Shown: positions 1-5,130, counted from the stretch's first letter. The stretch is 5,827 nt of DNA from an archaeon (GCA_021824845.1 JAKAJY010000131.1:1-5827), one strand, 5' to 3'. The notes: generated by a model from the sequence alone, not told the origin. Made by a program: numbers and translations.

Positions 1-1202
1 TTTAGCACAAATGGTAAAATCAATTCACCCGCACCAAATTTGTCACCAACTTCCTTCATCGCAGGCAACAAATCGTCATTTAGTGTGGAAATTGCCGCAT
101 CATGAGTAATCTCTTTTGGGGCATTGATGACCAGTCTACCTTCCTTCTCCAGTGTGATGTTTTTTTGATTTATTTTTTCTGCAATGGCAGATACCACATC
201 GTTTTCAATTCCATCCTTTAGACGGTTTACTATTCTGAAATTGGCGCGTTTGCCTGCAGGCCAGCTTGGGTCAACCTCTACCTTTCTTGATACAGTAGAT
301 TGGGTGCCAGCTTTCTCAAAATGAGTGATTACCTCAGCTAATGCATTTGAGTGGGTGTTGAATATGAGTGCCTCTACCAGCTTGCGCTCGACTTCATCTA
401 TTTCTCCATATGGGATGATCTCCTTTGCGTTTACTATGGCAGAGTCCAGGCCTGCTTTTACTGCGTGATACAAAAACACGGAGTTTAGTATCTTTCTTGC
501 AGCCGGTGCCAAACCAAATGAGATATTGCTCAAACCCAAGACAGTAAATGCATTTGGGAATCTTTGTTTTACCAGCTTGATTCCTTCCAGCGTATTTTTG
601 CCAGCATCCAAAAACTCGGCCTCACCTGTTGCCAGAGTAAATGTCAAAACGTCAAATACAAACTGTTCCTCTTTTAGGCCATATTTTTTTCCAGTCTCGT
701 ATAATAGTTCAGCAGTTTCTACCTTTTCCAGCGGAGTTTTTGCCATCCCCTTTGGGCCAATGCACAATGCAATTGCTGGAAGTCCATACCTTGCCATTAG
801 TGGGGCAAGCTTGTGAAATCTGGATCCATCACCTTCCAAATTTATGGAATTAATCATTGGTCTGCCAGGGATTTGGTGTATGGCAGTCTCTATCACTATG
901 GGATCAGTCGAGTCAATCACTAGCGGTGCATCAATTTCTAGTGATAGTCGCTTTACCAGTTTTTTCATAAACTCCAATTCATCTGATCTTTCAGTGGTTG
1001 CAACGCAGACATCCAAACAGTGCGCCCCGTCCTCTACCTGGATTCGTGCAAGATCAATTAACCCATCAAAATCATCCGATAGTACCAACTGCTTTGCCTT
1101 TTTGGAGCCCTGTGTGTTTAGTCGCTCGCCAATGATTAGTGGTGCAGGTAATTGTCTTAGCTCAACTGCCTTTAATGATGAACTTACTCGTGCAATTTTC
1201 AA
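1..1202 (-). CDS. metH: Cobalamin-dependent methionine synthase, pterin-binding half plus start of cobalamin module (partial, C-terminus off window)
   Basis: My reading of the minus strand gives 400 uninterrupted codons that run off the left edge. Residues 19-285 match the methyltetrahydrofolate-binding TIM barrel of MetH, which is related to dihydropteroate synthase. Landmarks are IIGERLNTQGS (23-33), VEDGAHCLDV (56-65), PLVIDSTDP (93-101), INSINLEG (117-124), GLSNISFG (223-230) and AIVNA (255-259). After a linker, residues 369-400 (ISTLNDDLLPAM, then FGAGELILPFVL) match the helical cap of the cobalamin-binding module, so the B12 site should lie beyond base 1. The homocysteine domain is absent here and is encoded separately at 1992-2936, so the enzyme is split. 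The proposed start is TTG at 1202. No in-frame ATG or GTG exists between the upstream stop (TAG) and the conserved domain, and a TATA-like box lies about 30 bases upstream. The family is clear; the exact start is inferred. Confidence 0.9.
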   Translation of the reverse strand, partial: MKIARVSSSLKAVELRQLPAPLIIGERLNTQGSKKAKQLVLSDDFDGLIDLARIQVEDGAHCLDVCVATTERSDELEFMKKLVKRLSLEIDAPLVIDSTDPIVIETAIHQIPGRPMINSINLEGDGSRFHKLAPLMARYGLPAIALCIGPKGMAKTPLEKVETAELLYETGKKYGLKEEQFVFDVLTFTLATGEAEFLDAGKNTLEGIKLVKQRFPNAFTVLGLSNISFGLAPAARKILNSVFLYHAVKAGLDSAIVNAKEIIPYGEIDEVERKLVEALIFNTHSNALAEVITHFEKAGTQSTVSRKVEVDPSWPAGKRANFRIVNRLKDGIENDVVSAIAEKINQKNITLEKEGRLVINAPKEITHDAAISTLNDDLLPAMKEVGDKFGAGELILPFVL

Positions 1203-1230
1203 TTCTATCTCAAAATCATTGCGTTTTGTA

Positions 1231-1238
1231 AATATATG
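1231..1238 (-). promoter_or_regulatory. TATA-like box of the methionine synthase pterin-half gene
   Basis: Minus-strand sequence CATATATT. Its centre is about 32 bases upstream of the proposed TTG start at 1202, so transcription should begin near 1208-1204, leaving almost no leader. This spacing fits the leaderless genes elsewhere in the window and argues against the out-of-frame ATG at 1219, which is too close to the box. Confidence 0.5.
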
Positions 1239-1291
1239 ACGGTTTTTCTATTATTGACCGTATAGTTAGGGTAATTCGTTTTAGATTATGC

Positions 1292-1339
1292 AGATCATAC
1301 TGTACTATTCAAAATCGTTCGTATCTTTTGTACTGATCT
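1292..1339. repeat. Short inverted repeat in a divergent promoter region
   Basis: AGATCA (1292-1297) and TGATCT (1334-1339) are perfect reverse complements centred near 1315. GTAC lies inside each arm, offset by four bases on the left side. TGTACT also occurs directly at 1301-1306 and 1329-1334. The element sits between the two divergent TATA-like boxes of this 169-base gene-free stretch (1241-1409), so it could be an operator. Repeats this short can arise by chance. I see nothing else in the stretch: no tRNA and no credible open reading frame. Confidence 0.3.
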
Positions 1340-1368
1340 CACTTCTTACTGATATGTAGTAAACAAGG

Positions 1369-1376
1369 CTTTTATC
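1369..1376 (+). promoter_or_regulatory. TATA-like box for the 56-residue small gene
   Basis: The sequence CTTTTATC is preceded by an A-rich stretch (AAACAAG) in the position of a transcription factor B recognition element. Its centre is about 37 bases before the ATG at 1410, predicting a transcript start near 1398 and a leader of roughly 12 bases. Confidence 0.4.
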
Positions 1377-1409
1377 GTGGTATGAGATTCGCATCTTGGT
1401 ACTACATTC

Positions 1410-1580
1410 ATGTCATCATCTGATACTCCACGCAGAAGTGATGACCTCGTCACGGTTCTCTACAAGTTTGTAGGCCAAAAGGAAGACAAAATACAATGTA
1501 GCTATTTTCAGTACAAGAATCTAAAGGAACTACCCGACATGGAATATTGTAAAATAATAAAAGAAAATGATCTAGAATAA
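1410..1580 (+). CDS. Small protein of unknown function (56 residues)
   Basis: An ATG-to-TAA frame encodes 56 residues beginning MSSSDTPRRSDDLVTVLYKF and ending KIIKENDLE. I do not recognise the family. The product is soluble-looking, mixed-charge and without a membrane segment or signal peptide. It has two Cys (30 and 47), too far apart and too few for an obvious metal site, and a Tyr/Phe-rich centre (SYFQYKNLKELPDMEY). The pattern of a strand (LVTVLYKFVG), a charged turn, a second strand (KIQCSYFQY) and a last strand or helix suggests a small beta-rich fold; this is inference. Support for a real gene comes from a plausible upstream promoter, a protein-like composition and an end that stops 7 bases before the convergent gene at 1588. 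It lies alone on the plus strand between the two methionine synthase halves. No Shine-Dalgarno sequence is visible. Confidence 0.6.
   Translation: MSSSDTPRRSDDLVTVLYKFVGQKEDKIQCSYFQYKNLKELPDMEYCKIIKENDLE
1551..1569 (-). terminator. T-rich tract downstream of the 91-residue gene
   Basis: On the minus strand this reads as a run rich in T (ATTTTCTTTTATTATTTT), beginning about 19 bases after the stop of the gene at 1588-1863. Archaeal transcription often ends at such oligo-T tracts without a hairpin. It overlaps the last codons of the convergent 56-residue gene, so composition alone may explain it. Confidence 0.3.
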
Positions 1581-1587
1581 GAGAAAT

Positions 1588-1863
1588 TTATTCTGCCATC
1601 TTTTTGACAAAGTCAGAAATCAGATCCTCGCTAAATGTGATGGTTTTATCACCAACTAATGTCTTGATCTTTTGCCAGTCAGCACGGCTCATCTTTTTTG
1701 TCTGCATCAGGCCGGCCGATACCAATATGTTTAGTACTACTGATAGGCTCCAAGTCTGATCAGTCTTTTCGATTAGTCGTGCTTGGATTCTGCGTACCTT
1801 TGTCTCAATTTCCTTTTCTAATGTTATGCTTTTCTTGCTTTTTGGAACTGATTTTGTTGTCAT
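1588..1863 (-). CDS. Small basic protein, possible ribbon-helix-helix DNA-binding protein (91 residues)
   Basis: The protein starts with a Lys/Ser-rich N-terminus (MTTKSVPKSKK). Residues 12-52 then have the outline of a CopG/MetJ-type ribbon-helix-helix: a short strand (SITLEKEI), a basic helix (TKVRRIQARLIEKT), a turn (DQTW) and a second amphipathic helix (SLSVVLNILVSAGL). Residues 53-91 are a second part I cannot assign, containing RADWQKIKTLVGD and a C-terminal helix (DLISDFVKKMAE). The fold assignment is by pattern only and uncertain; the wing-like tail could equally belong to a lineage-specific small protein. The ATG start is supported by a TATA-like box centred about 25 bases upstream, predicting a leaderless mRNA. 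Its position between the methionine synthase halves makes a local regulatory role possible, but nothing in the sequence proves it. Confidence 0.75.
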   Translation of the reverse strand: MTTKSVPKSKKSITLEKEIETKVRRIQARLIEKTDQTWSLSVVLNILVSAGLMQTKKMSRADWQKIKTLVGDKTITFSEDLISDFVKKMAE

Positions 1864-1883
1864 TATTGTGGCTCAGAGATCTT

Positions 1884-1893
1884 GATATAAAAA
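1884..1893 (-). promoter_or_regulatory. TATA-like box of the 91-residue gene
   Basis: Minus-strand TTTTTATATC, centred near 1888 and about 25 bases upstream of the ATG at 1863, predicts a transcript beginning at or next to the start codon. Its T-run also lies about 100 bases downstream of the 1992 stop and might help end the upstream transcript. The 128-base gap 1864-1991 holds nothing else I can support. Confidence 0.55.
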
Positions 1894-1991
1894 TCCCCGC
1901 TGCCAAATATGGAAAAGTCACGCTTTACTCTATTGTGATGGTGTCACTGAACAACATCGTGGTTTTATCTGGCTGCAGCATTTTTGGAAAT

Positions 1992-2936
1992 CTAATTGGT
2001 ACTATCAATTACTTTGCGCAGGGCCGCAATGTGTGATGGATTTGTACCACAACATCCACCAATAATTCGCACCTTTTTGTACTTTGAAATGAAATCACGC
2101 AATGCTTCTGCCATTTTCTCCGGCGTCATTTTGTATACTGCCTGACCGCCCTCGTTTTCTGGCATGCCTGCATTTGGTACTACTAGCAAATTCAACTCAT
2201 TTTGCTCATTCAACCAGCGAACACTGGATGTCATCTCTATTGGACCTGTAGAGCAGTTCAGACCAAACACGTCAATTCCCATGTCAGATACTGTAGTGTA
2301 TGCTGCCTGCACGTTTGTTCCAAGCAACATTTTTCCATATTGATCCAGTGTGACATTTGCGATTAGTGGAACTTTTTTTGTCTTTTTCATTGCTTCTTGT
2401 GCACCTTCGATTGCAAGCTTTACTTCTAAAATATCCTGACTAGTTTCTATCAGCAGTGCATCAACTCCACCCAAAATCAAGCCCTCTGCCTGTAACTCGT
2501 ACGCCTTTTTGATTTCCTCTAGTGGGATCTGTCCTAAATCAGGATCGTTTGAGCTTGGCAAAAACCCTGTGGGGCCCATGCTGCCAATGACATAACGTGG
2601 TTTGTCGAAGAATTCTGATGCCGCACTAACCGCAAGCTCGGCAATTTTTTTATTGATTTCAACTGTTTTATCGCCGTATCCATATTCTTCAAGTTTTAGT
2701 TTGTTGGAGCCAAACGAGTTTGTCTCAATACAATCCGCTCCTGCCTCCAAATAGTTGCGGTGAATTTTTTTAATCCATTCTGGATGAGTTAGAATCAGCC
2801 CATCATTGAATCCGTCCTTGCCATCCGGAAAATCCTCCGGCTTTGGATTGAATCGCTGGATTTCAGTTCCCATTGCACCGTCAAATAGTAAAATTCTTTC
2901 TTGCATTGCATCCAAAAAATTCTTTTTTTGTGCCAT
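1992..2936 (-). CDS. metH: Homocysteine S-methyltransferase domain protein (N-terminal half of split methionine synthase)
   Basis: This 314-residue protein is a complete homocysteine-binding TIM barrel (Pfam S-methyl_trans type) and nothing more. It begins with the family motif LLFDGAMGTEIQ (16-27), followed by CIETNSFGSN (69-78), IGSMGPTG (117-124), ALLIETSQD (160-168) and PLIANVT (190-196). The three zinc-binding cysteines that activate homocysteine are in place: Cys228 in GLNCSTGP, and Cys295 and Cys296 in GGCCGT. It should accept a methyl group from methylcobalamin carried by the product of 1-1202, giving methionine in the cytoplasm. It follows the reductase-like gene by 14 bases on the same strand, so the two are probably cotranscribed. 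No Shine-Dalgarno sequence precedes the ATG. A stand-alone homocysteine methyltransferase using another methyl donor is the alternative, but the pterin half nearby makes a split MetH more likely. Confidence 0.92.
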   Translation of the reverse strand: MAQKKNFLDAMQERILLFDGAMGTEIQRFNPKPEDFPDGKDGFNDGLILTHPEWIKKIHRNYLEAGADCIETNSFGSNKLKLEEYGYGDKTVEINKKIAELAVSAASEFFDKPRYVIGSMGPTGFLPSSNDPDLGQIPLEEIKKAYELQAEGLILGGVDALLIETSQDILEVKLAIEGAQEAMKKTKKVPLIANVTLDQYGKMLLGTNVQAAYTTVSDMGIDVFGLNCSTGPIEMTSSVRWLNEQNELNLLVVPNAGMPENEGGQAVYKMTPEKMAEALRDFISKYKKVRIIGGCCGTNPSHIAALRKVIDSTN

Positions 2937-2950
2937 GAAATGGTTTGCAG

Positions 2951-3721
2951 TTATTTTCTTTTTATTCCTTTAATCTTGGACAAAATCTTGAGTGCTGATT
3001 TAAAGTCATTAGGCGATGTTATCAGAATGTCCCCTGCAGACTTGTGAATCTCTGTTATGAAATCCTGAACTGTATTCTCATATCTTGCAAAGTCAATCCC
3101 GACCATTTGAGCAGACTTGGCGTTGTTGTATGATGGAATCATTACACACGGAATTATCTTGAATCCCTGCGGCTTTAGCCTATCGACTATATGATGAACC
3201 TGTTCTGGGGATTGGATGACATTGGTGATGAATCCCTTGGGTTCGGACTCTATCTTTTTTTGAATTTGATTATAGTCAGGCTCTGCGGGCAACGATAGGA
3301 AAAAGTCCAAATTCTTATCAAATCCCAGTTCGGTGAAATGCTTTACCACTCCGCTTGGGATCAATTTAGAGTCTTTTGGCCCCTTCGGTGGCTCGTCGCC
3401 CTTTAGTATCAGCAATCCATCCAGCCCTAGTAGTATTGCATCATAGACGGACTGGGTCAGAGCAGTGATGTTTCTGTCTCGAACACGCAGACTGGCAGTG
3501 ATATCCAACTTTAATCCATCATTTCGAATGATGGCACCAGTTGTGATTGGTGAGATTCTTGGAACGCCCAAGACTGAATCCGTTAAGTGAATCCCACCAC
3601 AATATTTTGATGCTGATATGATCCTTTTTTCCACTTTTCCAAGTAGGTTCTTTACTTGTTTGTGTGATAACACCCCATCTGAAATGACTCGTGGTGGATT
3701 TATCTCGTATCGGATGGTCAT
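2951..3721 (-). CDS. metF: Methylenetetrahydrofolate reductase-like protein (MetF family, short)
   Basis: This 256-residue protein resembles MetF, the flavoprotein reducing 5,10-methylene- to 5,10-methyl-tetrahydrofolate's 5-methyl form that feeds methionine synthase. Visible family features are YEINPPR at the N-terminus, with Glu6 matching the catalytic Glu28 of E. coli MetF, SLRVRDRN (77-84) matching the TCRDRN motif, and LILKGDEPPKG (104-114), whose Asp109 matches Asp120 near the flavin. GFITNVIQ (163-170) corresponds to the segment containing the folate-binding Gln183 but appears to carry Asn. PCVMIPSYNN (191-200) matches the later 'GIMPI' strand. It is some 35-40 residues shorter than typical bacterial MetF. 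It lies first in a probable operon with the homocysteine methyltransferase and is divergent from the Nudix gene. The family is fairly sure from motifs and context; the real pterin (tetrahydrofolate or a relative) and electron donor cannot be read from sequence. Confidence 0.8.
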   Translation of the reverse strand: MTIRYEINPPRVISDGVLSHKQVKNLLGKVEKRIISASKYCGGIHLTDSVLGVPRISPITTGAIIRNDGLKLDITASLRVRDRNITALTQSVYDAILLGLDGLLILKGDEPPKGPKDSKLIPSGVVKHFTELGFDKNLDFFLSLPAEPDYNQIQKKIESEPKGFITNVIQSPEQVHHIVDRLKPQGFKIIPCVMIPSYNNAKSAQMVGIDFARYENTVQDFITEIHKSAGDILITSPNDFKSALKILSKIKGIKRK

Positions 3722-3744
3722 TTCTAAATTCCCTACTCTTCTGG

Positions 3745-3753
3745 ATTAATAAC
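3745..3753 (-). promoter_or_regulatory. TATA-like box of the reductase-methyltransferase operon
   Basis: Minus-strand GTTATTAAT, centred about 28 bases upstream of the ATG at 3721, would place the transcript start within a few bases of the start codon. It shares a 76-base divergent region (3722-3797) with the Nudix gene promoter. Confidence 0.45.
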
Positions 3754-3768
3754 CTTTGAAGGAATAAA

Positions 3769-3776
3769 TCATTAAG
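3769..3776 (+). promoter_or_regulatory. Weak TATA-like box of the Nudix gene
   Basis: TCATTAAG lies about 26 bases upstream of the ATG at 3798, the spacing expected for a leaderless transcript. The match to an A/T-only box is poor; AATAAAT just upstream (3763-3769) is an alternative that would give a short leader. Confidence 0.35.
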
Positions 3777-3797
3777 CTGAATTGCTCCTCTCAAAGT

Positions 3798-4358
3798 ATG
3801 ATGAATCGTGACGTCATAAAAAAACTACTAAGTACCGACATTACTCCGTATCTTGATGATCACACCTCCAAACATGCCGCAGTGTTAATTGTGATTTATG
3901 GAACTGAATACAAAATAATCATGACTCAAAAGCCACTAACCATGCAACAACATGCGGGAGAAATATCATTCCCAGGTGGAAAAATAGCACATGATGATGA
4001 AGATTTATTGGATACTGCAATTAGGGAAACCCAAGAAGAAATCTCACTGACTGTTCCAAGAAATAAAATAATCGGACAACTACAAACCGTACAGACAAGA
4101 AACTCTGGGTTTGCAATAATTCCATTTGTTGCATTCCTAGATGATATTGATTCATTGCAGCCAAATTCCGAAGTAGATGAAATTCTGCATATTCCAATGT
4201 TTTCCTTATTACAAACATTGGACGTTGATGATGATGTGGAACACAGATCATTATTTGAGGCATACAAACTCACATACCAGGACAAGCTGATTTGGGGCGC
4301 ATCTGCCAGAATGCTAAAACAAATTGCAGATATTTTCAAGCAACATAGTCTGTTGTAA
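3798..4358 (+). CDS. Nudix hydrolase, coenzyme A pyrophosphatase-like
   Basis: This 186-residue protein has one Nudix domain. The stretch MTQKPLTMQQHAGEISFPGG (42-61) is a degenerate form of the signature preceding the Nudix box in coenzyme A diphosphatases (E. coli NudL/YeaB, human NUDT7/8). The box follows: GG at 60-61, Asp66-Asp67, then AIRETQEEISL (74-84), supplying the metal-binding REx2EE glutamates Glu77, Glu80 and Glu81. As in that subgroup, the spacing from the Gly to the RE pair is one residue longer than in the classical box. The usual Gly of EEIGL is Ser83. WGASARML (166-173) matches the conserved 'IWGLTA' segment near the C-terminus of the same subgroup. The expected reaction is cleavage of a nucleoside diphosphate derivative, possibly CoA or oxidised CoA; the substrate is inferred. 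A second ATG at 3801 is a possible start. The gene is divergent from the methionine block, with no clear functional link. Confidence 0.88.
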   Translation: MMNRDVIKKLLSTDITPYLDDHTSKHAAVLIVIYGTEYKIIMTQKPLTMQQHAGEISFPGGKIAHDDEDLLDTAIRETQEEISLTVPRNKIIGQLQTVQTRNSGFAIIPFVAFLDDIDSLQPNSEVDEILHIPMFSLLQTLDVDDDVEHRSLFEAYKLTYQDKLIWGASARMLKQIADIFKQHSLL

Positions 4359-4381
4359 AATCACTCACAAAACTCAGATTC

Positions 4382-4391
4382 ATTTAAAAAG
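4382..4391 (+). promoter_or_regulatory. TATA-like box of the L39e-L31e operon
   Basis: ATTTAAAAAG is the best-formed TATA-like box in the window. Its centre is about 27 bases before the ATG at 4414, so the transcript should begin at the start codon. It occupies the short gap after the Nudix stop (4359-4413). Confidence 0.6.
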
Positions 4392-4413
4392 AGGATAAAA
4401 TGCCTCAATTTTT

Positions 4414-4572
4414 ATGGCGACAAGAAAGCACTCTGGACGCAAGATACGACTTCTCAAAAAAATGAAGCAAAACTCTCCAGTACCAGCGTGGATTATTCTC
4501 AAGACCAAAAGACAGGTTCGCTCCAATCCAAAGCGAAGAGCTTGGAGACAAACTGACGTGGAGGTAGGATAG
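4414..4572 (+). CDS. rpl39e: Large-subunit ribosomal protein L39e (eL39)
   Basis: This 52-residue, strongly basic protein has the full length and pattern of eL39, a small extended protein in the large-subunit exit-tunnel region of archaeal and eukaryotic ribosomes. It starts MATRKHSGRKIRLLKKMKQN, continues with the family-typical PVPAWIILKT (22-31), and has SNPKRRAWRQT (37-47) matching the conserved 'NPKRRHWRRT' signature. The ATG at 4414 is preferred over the out-of-frame ATG at 4400, which opens only a short shadow frame. The TATA-like box spacing indicates a leaderless mRNA. It ends 2 bases before the L31e start codon, the usual archaeal L39e-L31e pairing, and its last codons contain the L31e ribosome binding site. 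Confidence 0.97.
   Translation: MATRKHSGRKIRLLKKMKQNSPVPAWIILKTKRQVRSNPKRRAWRQTDVEVG
4560..4565 (+). promoter_or_regulatory. Shine-Dalgarno sequence for L31e inside the L39e coding end
   Basis: GGAGGT is complementary to the CCUCC at the 3' end of 16S rRNA and leaves nine bases before the TTG at 4575. It supports TTG as the true start of L31e. It also encodes part of the L39e C-terminus (Val-Glu-Val). It is the only strong Shine-Dalgarno sequence I see in this window. Confidence 0.75.
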
Positions 4573-4574
4573 TC

Positions 4575-5048
4575 TTGTCACAAGAAGCAGAGCGAGTTTA
4601 TACAATTAATCTAGGTAAGGTCTGGCTTTCACCAAACAATCAGCGAGCAAAGCGAGCAATCAACATGATCCGTGAGTTCACTGAACATCACATGAAGACA
4701 GGCCAAGTCAAAATCGACCAAGATCTCTCCAAGGCAGTGTGGAATCAAGGAATCCGCAGCCCGCCAAGAAAGATCCGAGTGAAGATGGCAAAGACCGACG
4801 ATGGTTACGTCATGGTTTCACCATATGAGGAGGAAAAGAAATCAGAAGCACCAAAACCAAAGAAGGAAGAAAAGACAGAGACCAAGGTCGAAAAAGTAGA
4901 GGCAACACCAGAAACACCAAAGAAAGAAGAAAAATCAAAGAAAGAGGAGAAAAAGACAGAAGAGAAAAAACCAAAGAAGGCAAAGGTACCGTCAAAAAAA
5001 TCCGTCAAAAAAGCAGCAAAGAAAGAAGCCAAAAAGAACTCTAAATAA
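4575..5048 (+). CDS. rpl31e: Large-subunit ribosomal protein L31e (eL31) with a long charged C-terminal tail
   Basis: Residues 1-84 are a normal eL31, a protein near the exit of the large-subunit peptide tunnel. Landmarks are RVYTINLGKVWLSPNNQRAK (7-26), AINMIREFTEHHMK (28-41), DLSKAVWNQGIRSPPRKIRV (50-69) and the final strand GYVMVSPY (77-84). Family members are usually about 85-120 residues; this one has 157 because of a tail at 85-157. I count about 29 Lys and 17 Glu among the tail's 73 residues, with no aromatic residue or Cys, so it should be disordered. The middle of the tail mixes KKEEK units, while the last 24 residues are almost purely basic (for example KKSVKKAAKKEAKK), resembling histone H1-like or nucleic-acid-binding tails. 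The start is TTG at 4575, supported by the GGAGGT nine bases upstream. The gene is coupled to L39e with a 2-base gap. Confidence 0.95.
   Translation: MSQEAERVYTINLGKVWLSPNNQRAKRAINMIREFTEHHMKTGQVKIDQDLSKAVWNQGIRSPPRKIRVKMAKTDDGYVMVSPYEEEKKSEAPKPKKEEKTETKVEKVEATPETPKKEEKSKKEEKKTEEKKPKKAKVPSKKSVKKAAKKEAKKNSK
4827..5045 (+). repeat. Purine-rich low-complexity tract encoding the L31e tail
   Basis: The plus strand here is mostly A and G, rich in AAG, GAA and AAA codons. Near-repeated units encode PKKEEK at 4857-4874 and 4917-4934, and KKEEKK at 4938-4955. The third-position changes between units (AAG/AAA, GAA/GAG) indicate an old, selected protein tail rather than a recent slippage expansion. Confidence 0.7.
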
Positions 5049-5101
5049 TCCTATAATTATATTCTCAAAGAAATTATCTCATAAGAAATTTATCTTACAT
5101 T

Positions 5102-5106
5102 AAAAA
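5102..5106 (-). terminator. Possible oligo-T terminator of the ftsZ-like gene
   Basis: On the minus strand this is a run of five T, about 25 bases after the stop at 5131, followed by A/T-rich sequence. It is weak and short, placed where the end of the minus-strand transcript would be expected. Confidence 0.25.
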
Positions 5107-5117
5107 GCGAACTAATC

Positions 5118-5125
5118 TTTTTTTT
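5118..5125 (+). terminator. Oligo-T terminator of the L39e-L31e operon
   Basis: A run of eight T lies 70 bases after the L31e stop, within the 82-base convergent gap (5049-5130). No hairpin precedes it, which fits archaeal oligo-T termination. Confidence 0.5.
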
Positions 5126-5130
5126 CTGAA

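Noticed and set aside
1217..1219. ATG at 1219 as the start of the pterin-half gene
   Set aside because: It is out of frame, hits TAG after four codons and lies only about 15 bases from the TATA-like box, upstream of the expected transcript start.
526..1239. Plus-strand open frames of 70-131 residues across 526-1239
   Set aside because: They lie opposite the clearly homologous methionine synthase pterin domain on the minus strand and have no recognisable protein pattern.
1287..1358. A 23-residue plus-strand frame starting at ATG 1288 in the divergent promoter region
   Set aside because: It is very short, has no promoter at the right distance, and occupies sequence better explained as regulatory.
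1935..1958. Small palindrome GTGA...TCAC in the gap before the 91-residue gene
   Set aside because: The arms are only four bases and it lies too far from the promoter box to suggest an operator.
1920..1976. An 18-residue minus-strand frame (MLQPDKTTMLFSDTITIE) in the gap between two genes
   Set aside because: It is too short, with no promoter or ribosome binding site of its own and no recognisable pattern; chance is sufficient.
1698..2036. Plus-strand 112-residue frame with a hydrophobic middle, like a small membrane protein
   Set aside because: It overlaps the 91-residue gene and the end of the homocysteine methyltransferase in antisense. The hydrophobic run is the complement of Lys/Glu-rich codons.
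3519..3794. Minus-strand 91-residue frame overlapping the start of the reductase gene
   Set aside because: It is another frame of the same strand as the MetF-like gene, whose motifs begin at its own ATG at 3721; no family resemblance.
4805..5032. Phe/Ser-rich minus-strand frames that look like membrane proteins
   Set aside because: They are the exact complement of the Lys/Glu-rich L31e tail; the low-complexity codons create the open frame.
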